Assembly: GCF_016107325.1 (NCBI RefSeq)
Contig: NZ_RCVT01000001.1
Span: 1,364,001 to 1,428,000 of the forward strand
Source: Sphingomonas sp. MA1305
Lineage (GTDB): Bacteria; Pseudomonadota; Alphaproteobacteria; Sphingomonadales; Sphingomonadaceae
Direction: 5' to 3'
DNA length: 64,000 nucleotides
The position numbers and the translations under genes were made by a program. Under the pieces are notes generated by a model. That model had not been told where the DNA came from. It made no database searches and saw only the letters and a list, made by a program, of their open reading frames with translations. Below are positions 33,318-42,183 of the stretch, piece after piece (the stretch's first letter is position 1; each line of letters starts with the position of its first letter).

Positions 33318-33515
33318 TCACGCGATAATGTCCGGGATCAGTTCGTCTTCCAAGGCACTGATCTGATCCTTCAGCCGCAGCTTGCGCTTCTTCAGTCGGG
33401 CGATTTGCAGCTGATCCGGCGTCGCCGTCGTCGCCAGCGCGGCAATGGCCGCGTCGAGATCGCGATGCTCGGTGCGGAGAAGGTCCAGCCTGGCGATGAT
33501 CTGCGCGTCGTCCAT
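33318..33515 (-). CDS. YdcH/DUF465 small coiled-coil protein
   Basis: A 65-residue protein, start MDDAQIIARLDLLRTEHRDL, with the typical DUF465 pattern of two antiparallel helices: LDAAIAALATTATPDQLQIA and RLKKRKLRLKDQISALEDEL. The KKRKLRLKDQI motif is the family's mark. Function unknown; DUF465 proteins form small coiled coils. The open frame extends to 33659, but the ATG near 33515 is the family start. A second, distinct DUF465 gene is divergent at 33707, making a head-to-head pair with about 190 bp between them. Confidence 0.85.
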   Translation of the reverse strand: MDDAQIIARLDLLRTEHRDLDAAIAALATTATPDQLQIARLKKRKLRLKDQISALEDELIPDIIA

Positions 33516-33706
33516 GATGCCCCCTTGCCCCTCTTCTCTACGGTCGGGACCATCCGCCAGCAAGCATACGCATCGCGCCTCCAGCCGCCGACGGGTCACC
33601 GCATCGTCGCCGCCGGTCGTCGCGTTCGGCCGAATCAGGGGAGGACATTTGGCCGCCACAGTGGTTTACTGCGTCCCCCAACGATGCATTCAGGAGGTAC
33701 ACCGAT

Positions 33707-33862
33707 ATGCATACCGCGCATCAACAGGCCCTGGAAACGAAGCACGCCGCGCTCGATCGCCGCATCGCCGACGAAGTCCACCGCCCGATGCCCGACGCGG
33801 CGATCCTGACCGATCTCAAGCGCCAGAAGCTGCGCCTCAAGGAAGAGCTGTCGAAGCTCTGA
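33707..33862 (+). CDS. YdcH/DUF465 small coiled-coil protein, second copy
   Basis: A 51-residue protein beginning MHTAHQQALETKHAALDRRI and ending TDLKRQKLRLKEELSKL. The C-terminal KRQKLRLKEEL matches the DUF465 motif and the divergent gene's KKRKLRLKDQI. A perfect AGGAGG at 33692-33697 precedes ATG 33707 by 9 bases, so translation is likely strong. It is short and easy to miss. A perfect hairpin with a T-run follows at 33870. Function unknown. Confidence 0.85.
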   Translation: MHTAHQQALETKHAALDRRIADEVHRPMPDAAILTDLKRQKLRLKEELSKL

Positions 33863-33869
33863 CCGTTGC

Positions 33870-33898
33870 GCCCCTCCCCCGCTGCGGGAGGGGCTTTC
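33870..33898 (+). terminator. Rho-independent terminator after the second YdcH gene
   Basis: GCCCCTCCC and GGGAGGGGC form a 9-bp stem with a 7-base loop, followed by TTT. It begins 8 bases after the stop of the 51-residue YdcH gene. It would also face the end of the convergent PilZ gene. Confidence 0.75.
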
Positions 33899-33911
33899 AC
33901 CGTCCGATCGG

Positions 33912-34223
33912 TCAGCCGCTAGCTTGAGACGGATCGATCGGTTCCGCGAATGCCACGCCGATCCGCTGTTCCGCGCACCAGGCGACGGTACCCGCCACCT
34001 CGCCGACCGCAGGCAGCGACAGGGTGAGCGTCGTCCCGATCTCCATCACCCGAGGGCACAGGATCATCGCGCCATCGGCCGATAGATTGCGGACCATAAC
34101 GTCATGCGGATGGGACTCGCCTTCGAATTGCACCGCAGCGGACAACGCCACGGGCTCGCGCGGAAGGACCCGACGATTCGCGAGATCGTCGGCCGAGGGC
34201 GCGTGATCGCCGATCGGGGGCAT
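33912..34223 (-). CDS. Single-domain PilZ protein
   Basis: A 103-residue protein consisting of little more than one PilZ domain, a cyclic-di-GMP receptor. The binding motif RxxxR appears as NRRVLPREPV (about 17-26), and the second part as NLSADGAMI (about 51-59), matching D/NxSxxG. EIGTTLTLSLPAVGEVAGTV and RIGVAFAEP complete the barrel. The start is ATG 34223, 8 bases after the dksA stop, with a weak GAGCGG; coupling with dksA is therefore likely. The frame is open to 34352 inside dksA. Target unknown. A second single-domain PilZ protein is encoded at 40.6 kb. Confidence 0.87.
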   Translation of the reverse strand: MPPIGDHAPSADDLANRRVLPREPVALSAAVQFEGESHPHDVMVRNLSADGAMILCPRVMEIGTTLTLSLPAVGEVAGTVAWCAEQRIGVAFAEPIDPSQASG

Positions 34224-34231
34224 TTCGCCGC

Positions 34232-34696
34232 TCAATCTTCGCGTGACACTTTCTCGCTGCGCTCGTGACGCTCCTGCGCCTCCAGCGTCATCGTTGCGAT
34301 CGGACGGGCTTCGAGCCGGCCGAGGCTGATCGGCTCGCCGGTCACCTCGCAATAGCCGTATTCGCCTTCCTCGATCCGGCGCAACGCCGCATCGATCTTC
34401 GCGATCAGCTTGCGCTGGCGGTCGCGGGTGCGCAGCTCGATCGACCAGTCCGTCTCGCTCGACGCACGATCGGTCAGATCAGGCTCGCGCAGCGAGTCGA
34501 TCTGCAGTTGATTGAGCGTGCCGGCCGCGTCCTGCAGGATCGCTTCCTTCCAGCGGATCAGCTTGGCGCGAAAATAGGCCTGCTGGCGCAGGCTCATGAA
34601 CGGCTCATCGGCGCTTGGCCGATAGCCGTCCTCGGCATCGTTTGCCGGCAATGGGTTGGCCGTATCGTCGTGTACGCGATGCAATTGCGCTACCAT
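34232..34696 (-). CDS. dksA: DksA/TraR family transcription factor with degenerate zinc finger
   Basis: DksA binds in the RNA polymerase secondary channel and, with ppGpp, tunes initiation at rRNA and amino-acid promoters. The 154-residue protein has the coiled coil (RWKEAILQDAAGTLNQLQID, RTRDRQRKLIAKIDAALRRI), with the tip residues in the DLTDRASSETDW loop. The globular part EEGEYGYCEVTGEPISLGRL retains only one of the four zinc Cys (C-x2-T-G in place of CxxC), as in other Cys-poor DksA proteins. The frame is open to 34816, but ATG 34696 is preceded by GGGAGAG. PilZ follows directly. The degenerate finger should make it resistant to zinc limitation and thiol oxidation; this is inferred from DksA2 studies. 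Confidence 0.88.
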   Translation of the reverse strand: MVAQLHRVHDDTANPLPANDAEDGYRPSADEPFMSLRQQAYFRAKLIRWKEAILQDAAGTLNQLQIDSLREPDLTDRASSETDWSIELRTRDRQRKLIAKIDAALRRIEEGEYGYCEVTGEPISLGRLEARPIATMTLEAQERHERSEKVSRED

Positions 34697-35092
34697 ACCA
34701 CTCTCCCTCCGGCCCCGAGTGCCCAGGGACCGCCCCCAATGGTGATCGCGCCTATAATCATGCCGGGCCTCGGCCACAAGCGAGCAGAGTTGCCGATTGC
34801 TGCCATTTCGCGACATTTAATTGCAAATCGTGCTGATTGGCGCGGCGCAAGGCGACTATGCTCCGCGCTTCCGGCCGTCGCGACGTCAATCCGCCGACGC
34901 CGACCGATGTCTCGCCTTGGCACATTAACGCGTTAACCCGCTGGCGGCCCTGCGCGAATCCCGTCTCGACACGCACTAAGGTGGTTAACGAACTTGCACT
35001 TAAACCTTTGATTTGCACTTGCTGCTGCATGGGCGAGCGATCGTCACGACGGGACGGACGGTGCTCCAGCGCCGGCAGCGAAAGAGAATGAC
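34697..35092. promoter_or_regulatory. 396-bp divergent intergenic region, dksA / repetitive protein
   Basis: No open frame looks coding. It holds the perfect palindrome TTAACGCGTTAA (34925-34936), which is not a canonical CtrA box (N4 spacing instead of N7), and two copies of TTGCACTT (34994-35001 and 35013-35020) 19 bases apart, about 80-100 bp upstream of the repetitive protein. These may be operator or promoter elements for that gene. AT content is slightly higher than the surroundings, consistent with promoters in both directions. The dksA ribosome-binding site lies at the left end. Confidence 0.4.
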
Positions 35093-36136
<1,044 letters not shown>

Positions 36137-36156
36137 GCGGGATCGTTTCGAGGGGG

Positions 36157-36197
36157 CGAAGGGGTCGCGGACGATAGTCCGGCGGCCCCTTCGTTTA
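36157..36197 (+). terminator. Rho-independent terminator after the repetitive gene
   Basis: CGAAGGGG and CCCCTTCG pair around an inner GGAC/GTCC stem, followed by TTTAT on the plus strand. It starts 20 bases after the stop codon. It could serve the convergent host-attachment-like gene in the other direction as well, though the T-run is only on the plus side. Confidence 0.75.
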
Positions 36198-36213
36198 TCC
36201 AGATGACGCCGTG

Positions 36214-36723
36214 TCAGGCGTTATGCAGCGCCTGTTCAATGTCCGCGACCGTGTGGCCGGTCAGATCCTTGGCCAGCTCGCCGGCGAGGCGGTTGCTGAC
36301 CTCCTTATGGTAATGCTTGCGCAGCTCGCCCAGCGTCTTGGGCGGCGCGACGATGATCAGCGTCTCGAAGGCGTTCGACAACGCCCGCTTCTTCAGCATC
36401 TCGGCCGTCTCTGCGGCGAAGCGGTCCTCTTCCTGCTGGTGGAAGTCGGTCTCGCCCATCGACCCGCGCGACGGCGCAAACTGCGCACCGCCGCCGCTGG
36501 CGTGGTTCGATCCGCCCTGCGCTACCGGCGGCGCGCCTGCTCCGCTCTGCGTCGAGCTGGCGCCGCCGGCCGCGTCGGTCTTCTGGTCGCGATCCGCCGG
36601 ATTGGCATGTTCCTCGGCATGTTCGACCTGGAGGTTGGGATAATCGCTGTCGCCTTCGTTGCGGAAGAACAGCGCCTTGCGCCCGTCCGCGACCAGCACG
36701 AAGGCGTTGTGCGGGACCTGCAT
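36214..36723 (-). CDS. Host-attachment protein family (PF10116-like)
   Basis: A 169-residue protein of the host-attachment (baeRF) family, proteins related to eRF1/Pelota domains and named after an Agrobacterium protein linked to attachment. NAFVLVADGRKALFFRNEGD (residues 6-25) is the conserved N-terminal strand. ETDFHQQEEDRFAAETAEML (about 90-110) and FETLIIVAPPKTLGELRKHY (about 118-137) match the family. Between them, residues 45-85 are a disordered Gly/Ala/Ser linker (GGASSTQSGAGAPPVAQGGS). No signal peptide, so it is presumably cytoplasmic. It is divergent from serS by about 100 bp. Confidence 0.85.
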   Translation of the reverse strand: MQVPHNAFVLVADGRKALFFRNEGDSDYPNLQVEHAEEHANPADRDQKTDAAGGASSTQSGAGAPPVAQGGSNHASGGGAQFAPSRGSMGETDFHQQEEDRFAAETAEMLKKRALSNAFETLIIVAPPKTLGELRKHYHKEVSNRLAGELAKDLTGHTVADIEQALHNA

Positions 36724-36766
36724 CTCTCATCTCCTGATCGTTGAACCGACAGGGTAACGCCGGTGA

Positions 36767-38104
<1,338 letters not shown>

Positions 38105-38105
38105 C

Positions 38106-39215
38106 ATGATGCGGCGGTCGGGCGTCGCCAGTCTGGCCTCGCTGACGCTGGCGCTCGCCGGCTGCATTCCAAGCGTTGACGCGCCACCGTCCGGTCCCTA
38201 CCAGCCGGCACCGCCGCCGGCCTATCCGGCCGACGACCGCCCCCCTCCCGTCGAGCACGACGACGACCTGCCGTCGCGTCAGGCCGACCAGCCGGTCAGC
38301 ATGCCCCGCACCGCCCGCCCGGCGTGGGAGGCGCGGCCGGTGACGCCGGACGCCAAGGTCGTCGCGGACCAGCGCTACACCGTCGCCCCCGGCGACTCGC
38401 TGCGCCGCATCGCCGAGCGCACCGGTGCGGGTGCGGCGGCGATCGCGCGCGCCAACGGCCTCGTCCCGCCCTTTCCGGTGCGTTCCGGCGAGCAGCTGGT
38501 CATCCCAGGCGGCCGCTATCACCTCGTCCGCCAAGGCGAGACCGGCATCGCCATCGCCCGCGCCTATGGCGTCGAATGGTCGCGGATCGTCGCCGCCAAT
38601 GCGCTGCAGGAACCCTATATCCTCGCCGCCGGCCAGCGCATCCTGATCCCCGGCGACCCCGGCCGTGCGCCCTCCACCGCCGAGCGCGCCGCCGCCTTCA
38701 AACTCGACATCGACGACATCCTGACCGGTGGCGAACCCGCCCCCGCCCCGCGCCAGGCCGCCGCCAAGCCGGTGGCGACGCCGCGGCGCGTCCTGCCGCC
38801 GTCCGCCGTCGTCGCCGCCCCGGCACAGCTTGCGCGCGGCGGCTTCCTCTGGCCGGTCGACGGCGCCGTCGTCACCCGCTTCGGTCCGGGCCGCAGCGGC
38901 GAGCGCAACGACGGCATCAAGATCGCCGTGCCGATCGGCACGCCGGTGCGTGCCGCCGCCGACGGCGTCGTCGCTTATGCCGGCGACGGCATCGCCGCGC
39001 TCGGCGGGCTGATCATTGTCAAGCACGGCGACGGCTGGACCAGCGTTTACGGCCACGCCAGTAAGCTGCTCGTTCAGCGCGGCCAGAGCGTCAAGCGCGG
39101 CCAGACCATCGCGCTGTCGGGCGACACCGGCTATGCCGAGCGGCCGGAGCTGCATTTCGAGCTGCGCAAGGGGCGCACCCCGGTCGATCCGCAAAGCCAG
39201 CTGCCGCGGCGCTAG
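38106..39215 (+). CDS. NlpD-like lipoprotein, LysM and degenerate M23 domain
   Basis: A 369-residue lipoprotein (lipobox LALAGC, Cys19) of the NlpD/EnvC-type activators of murein amidases during cell division. Two LysM domains bind peptidoglycan (YTVAPGDSLRRIAERTGAGA and YHLVRQGETGIAIARAYGVE, about 95-185). A Pro/Ala linker precedes the M23 fold (FLWPVDGAVVTRFGPG; ADGVVAYAGDGIAALGGLII). The HxxxD of active M23 enzymes reads NDGIKIA here (no His, Lys in place of Asp), so it should not cut murein itself, while HFELRKG at the end is conserved. The start is one of two adjacent ATGs (38106/38109), one base after serS. It is likely envelope-anchored. Confidence 0.87.
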   Translation: MMRRSGVASLASLTLALAGCIPSVDAPPSGPYQPAPPPAYPADDRPPPVEHDDDLPSRQADQPVSMPRTARPAWEARPVTPDAKVVADQRYTVAPGDSLRRIAERTGAGAAAIARANGLVPPFPVRSGEQLVIPGGRYHLVRQGETGIAIARAYGVEWSRIVAANALQEPYILAAGQRILIPGDPGRAPSTAERAAAFKLDIDDILTGGEPAPAPRQAAAKPVATPRRVLPPSAVVAAPAQLARGGFLWPVDGAVVTRFGPGRSGERNDGIKIAVPIGTPVRAAADGVVAYAGDGIAALGGLIIVKHGDGWTSVYGHASKLLVQRGQSVKRGQTIALSGDTGYAERPELHFELRKGRTPVDPQSQLPRR

Positions 39216-39280
39216 CCGCCGCCTTGCGCGATCGTCGCGACAGGTGACGGGGCCGCACCGGCTGTGTAACGGCTGCGCGC

Positions 39281-40507
39281 ATGACCTACGCCTCCGACCT
39301 GCTCAACACGCTCTCGACGCGCGGCTACATCCACCAGCTGACCGACGCCGATGCGCTCGACGCGCTCGCCGCCAAGGGGGTCGTGCCGGGCTATATCGGC
39401 TTCGACCCGACCGCGCCGTCGCTGCACGTCGGCAGCCTCGTCCAGATCATGCTGCTGCGCCGGCTGCAGCAGACCGGGCACAAGCCGATCGTGCTGATGG
39501 GCGGCGGCACCGGCAAGATCGGCGATCCGAGCTTCAAGGACGAGGCGCGCAAGCTGCTCGGCGAGGACGGCATCAAGGCCAACGTCGCCTCCATCAAGCG
39601 CATCTTCGAACGCTTCCTGACCTTCGGTGACGGGCCGACCGACGCGGTGATGCTCGACAATGCCGAATGGCTCGACCGGCTGGAATATATCCCCTTCCTG
39701 CGCGAGGTCGGCCAGCATTTCAGCGTCAACCGCATGCTCAGCTTCGATTCGGTCAAGCTGCGCCTCGACCGGGAGCAATCGCTCAGCTTCCTCGAATTCA
39801 ACTACATGATCCTGCAGGCCTATGACTTCCGCGAGCTGGCGCATCGCCACGGCTGCCGGTTGCAGATGGGCGGCAGCGACCAATGGGGCAATATCGTCAA
39901 CGGTATCGAGCTCGCCCGGCGGATGGACGGGATCGAGGTGTTCGGCGTCACCACGCCGCTGATCACCACCGCCGACGGCGGCAAGATGGGCAAGACGATG
40001 GCCGGCGCGGTCTGGCTGCACGAGGACCAGCTCTCGCATTTCGATTACTGGCAGTTCTGGCGCAACACCGACGATCGCGATGTCGGCCGTTTCCTGCGGC
40101 TGTTCACCGACCTGCCCCTCGACGAGATCGCCTTGCTCGAGGCCTTGCCGGGCGCCGAGATCAACGAGGCGAAGAAGGTGCTCGCCAACGAGGCGACCGC
40201 CATGTGCCGCGGTCGCGCCGCCGCGGAGGAGGCGGCGGAGACCGCGCGCCGCACCTTCGAGGAAGGCGCGAGCGGCGGGGCACTGCCGACCGTTACCGTC
40301 GCCGGCGGGTCGATCGGCGTCGTCGACGCGCTGATCGCGCTTGGCTTCGCCAAGTCGAAGGGCGAGGCGCGACGGCTGATTGCCGGCGGCGGCGCCCGAC
40401 TCGGCACCGACAAGATCACTGACGAGGCGCAGGTGATCGCCGTCGGGCCCGAGCCGGTCCGCCTGTCGGCCGGCAAGAAGAACCACGGGCTGCTGATCGC
40501 CGGCTGA
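39281..40507 (+). CDS. tyrS: Tyrosyl-tRNA synthetase
   Basis: TyrRS (class I) charges tRNA-Tyr. The 408-residue protein begins [20 protein letters not shown]. The HIGH-equivalent is [10 protein letters not shown] (about 46-55), tyrosine-binding residues lie in [17 protein letters not shown] (near 198-214), and KMSKS is KMGKT at about 235-239. A C-terminal S4 RNA-binding domain covers about residues 345-408 ([20 protein letters not shown]). The KMGKT form is common in alphaproteobacteria. It is 65 bp after the NlpD-like gene and may share transcription with serS; no T-box or leader is evident. Confidence 0.97.
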   Translation: MTYASDLLNTLSTRGYIHQLTDADALDALAAKGVVPGYIGFDPTAPSLHVGSLVQIMLLRRLQQTGHKPIVLMGGGTGKIGDPSFKDEARKLLGEDGIKANVASIKRIFERFLTFGDGPTDAVMLDNAEWLDRLEYIPFLREVGQHFSVNRMLSFDSVKLRLDREQSLSFLEFNYMILQAYDFRELAHRHGCRLQMGGSDQWGNIVNGIELARRMDGIEVFGVTTPLITTADGGKMGKTMAGAVWLHEDQLSHFDYWQFWRNTDDRDVGRFLRLFTDLPLDEIALLEALPGAEINEAKKVLANEATAMCRGRAAAEEAAETARRTFEEGASGGALPTVTVAGGSIGVVDALIALGFAKSKGEARRLIAGGGARLGTDKITDEAQVIAVGPEPVRLSAGKKNHGLLIAG

Positions 40508-40592
40508 TGCGACGAACCGAGTGCTGCGGTAAGTCTCTGTAAAGGGTGCGTCTTTAGTAAACGTCCACAACGGTCTGAATGGGCAGATCGTG

Positions 40593-40919
40593 ATGAGGCG
40601 CCAGCATGTGCTCGGAGCGTTGAACCAGACGTACGACGGGCGGGCCGAACCCCGCGACGAGGTCCATTTCCGGGGCCGCGTGCTGCTCGCCGATCGCCGT
40701 ACGGTCACGGTGCTCGTCGTCAATCTGTCCCCGGGCGGTCTGATGATCCGCAGCGATGCGCCGGTCAGCGTCGGCGAATGGATCCGCGTGCAGCTGCCGC
40801 TGGTCGGCGAGATGCAGGTCGCGGTGCGCTGGGCCTTGGGCGGACGGATCGGCTGCCAGTTCGAACGCCCGATCCCGGCCGGCCAGTATCACGCGGTGCT
40901 GGGTGCGATGAAGGCTTGA
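40593..40919 (+). CDS. Single-domain PilZ protein
   Basis: A protein of about 108 residues made of one PilZ domain, a cyclic-di-GMP effector. GRAEPRDEVHFRGRV (about 17-31) gives the RxxxR-like part, although it is R-A-E-P-R, and VVNLSPGGLMIRSD (about 42-55) the NxSxxG part. Segments VGEWIRVQLPLVGEM and RIGCQFERPI finish the barrel. It is related to the PilZ protein at 33912 but not identical. GTG one codon upstream of the ATG is an alternative start. It follows tyrS by about 85 bp and is followed by gene-free DNA that holds the second copy of a compound motif. Confidence 0.83.
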   Translation: MRRQHVLGALNQTYDGRAEPRDEVHFRGRVLLADRRTVTVLVVNLSPGGLMIRSDAPVSVGEWIRVQLPLVGEMQVAVRWALGGRIGCQFERPIPAGQYHAVLGAMKA

Positions 40920-40938
40920 GCGCCGCGCGAACGCCCAC

Positions 40939-41107
40939 GAGACTTGACAGAATTGACGCCTGAACGCGCCGGAAACGATCCCTGTCGCGAAATATCATTG
41001 CGCGTCGCTGCGGCAGGCGCGCTCGCGGCCGCGCCATCGCCGTCAGTGTGACCGGCCATGAGAAAGAACGTCGAGGGACCTTAGCAGTCATTGTTCCTGT
41101 AGGACAG
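40939..41107 (+). repeat. Compound motif copy 2 (TTGACAGAATTGACGCCT .. CTGTAGGACAG)
   Basis: Nineteen bases after the PilZ stop, GAGACTTGACAGAATTGACG repeats the first module of the element at 28935-29059 (minus) with one difference; both copies continue with CCT. After about 97 bases follow ATGAGAAAGAACGTCG, ACCTTAGCA and CTGTAGGACAG, matching the second module. The two copies share order and strand sense but not the spacer. Read as a peptide, ATGAGAAAG would open an 8-codon frame ending in TAG, which is too short to trust. The gap 40920-41494 otherwise holds only a small HTH-like frame. Confidence 0.6.
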
Positions 41108-41241
41108 CGTTGCGGCCCGGTGATGGCCATGGCGGCATCGCGCCACGTTCTCGCAAAGCCGGGTGGCGTGGCGGCGATACTCCCCTTTCGTGGGACATGG
41201 CCGAACGCTTCGAACGTCATGGTTAGCCCCGGAAACCCGAC

Positions 41242-41397
41242 GTGGTCCAGAAGCTGCACACGCTCGCCAAAAAGGGCATGGCGCTCAAGGCAATTGCCAA
41301 AGCGCTGATGCGAAGCGAGCCATCGGTCAAGGAACGCGCCGGGGCGGATGGGCTGTCGATCGCCAAGCTGAGGCAAGATTGCCGACCGGGTATGTGA
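41242..41397 (+). CDS. Small HTH-like reading frame, possibly a gene remnant
   Basis: A 51-codon frame from GTG: the translation VQKLHTLAKKGMALKAIAKA then LMRSEPSVKERAGADGLSI looks like a helix-turn-helix (AIAKALMRSEPSVKERA), similar to small DNA-binding proteins that begin with a W-x-D-x-V-x-x-L segment. That upstream part is missing here because a TAG lies 6 codons before the GTG, so this is either a tiny protein or a truncated remnant. A GGAAA lies 8 bases before GTG. I cannot tell whether it is expressed. Confidence 0.35.
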   Translation: MVQKLHTLAKKGMALKAIAKALMRSEPSVKERAGADGLSIAKLRQDCRPGM

Positions 41398-41494
41398 CCC
41401 TGTTTCCGGCACCCGCGTCTACCCTCATCCGCACACCGGCCGCGTCCGGCAGCAGTCAGCCCTGCCACCCGTTGCCGATCGGCGCGGTCCGGAT

Positions 41495-42094
41495 ATGATG
41501 CAGATTATGCTGACATCAGGCCCCCTGCAGTCGCTTGCGCTCCATGCCGCCGCCATCTTGGTCCTTTCGGCTCAGGCGATGCCGATCGGGCACGAGACGC
41601 GAGGTCCCTTCGACGGCATTCCAGGCGTCACGATCGTCGATTATGATGTTGCCGGTCGCACACCGAAGGCGATCCGACATTCGATCGACGCGGCGCGGCC
41701 GACAGACACCAACGATGGCACGCGCGTCGACGGGCTATCGAGATGGAACGTCCGCTGGCGGTGGCAGAATGACGGGCGGGGACATTGTTCGACGACGCAG
41801 GAAGACATCTCCTTTTCCGCCACCGTGACGGTTCCGCGGCTATCCGACGCCAAGGTTTCGCCGGCCGTGCAGGAACAATTCGACCGGTACCGCAAATCCC
41901 TGCTCGCGCATGAGGAAGGGCATGTCCGCTACGCTTGGGATCACCGCAACGACATCGTCAAGGCCATCAACACCGCGGGCTGCGACAAGGCAGGCGCCGC
42001 AGCCAAAGCCGCCCTGGCGATAATCGCGTCGCATGACGTCGCGTTCGACCGCGAAACCCATCATGGCGGCAGTACGATTGCGGCATTCGGCTGA
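41495..42094 (+). CDS. DUF922 family putative zinc peptidase, exported
   Basis: A 199-residue protein with an N-terminal hydrophobic signal (MMQIMLTSGPLQSLALHAAA to about residue 30). The DUF922 pattern is seen: DGLSRWNVRWRWQNDGRGHC near 77-97, then LLAHEEGHVRYAWDHRNDIV (about 134-153), where HEEGH is a zinc-binding HExxH, and near the end DRETHHGG, a possible third ligand. This suggests a periplasmic metallopeptidase, but no activity is known to me. Start codons at 41495 and 41507 are both possible. It is convergent with recG across 89 bp. It stands alone. Confidence 0.8.
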   Translation: MMQIMLTSGPLQSLALHAAAILVLSAQAMPIGHETRGPFDGIPGVTIVDYDVAGRTPKAIRHSIDAARPTDTNDGTRVDGLSRWNVRWRWQNDGRGHCSTTQEDISFSATVTVPRLSDAKVSPAVQEQFDRYRKSLLAHEEGHVRYAWDHRNDIVKAINTAGCDKAGAAAKAALAIIASHDVAFDRETHHGGSTIAAFG

Positions 42095-42183
42095 CCTACG
42101 CATCCGCAAGCGGTCGCTTCCGCGGTGACGCGGGGGTCGATCGGCTGCGGTCGCGCGGACCCGGTGGCGCCCGCCTCCTCCTG

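Noticed and set aside
34917-34936. TGGCAC followed by TTAACGCG, tested as a sigma-54 promoter for the PEP-CTERM-like gene
   Set aside because: The required TTGC of the -12 element at the correct spacing is missing.
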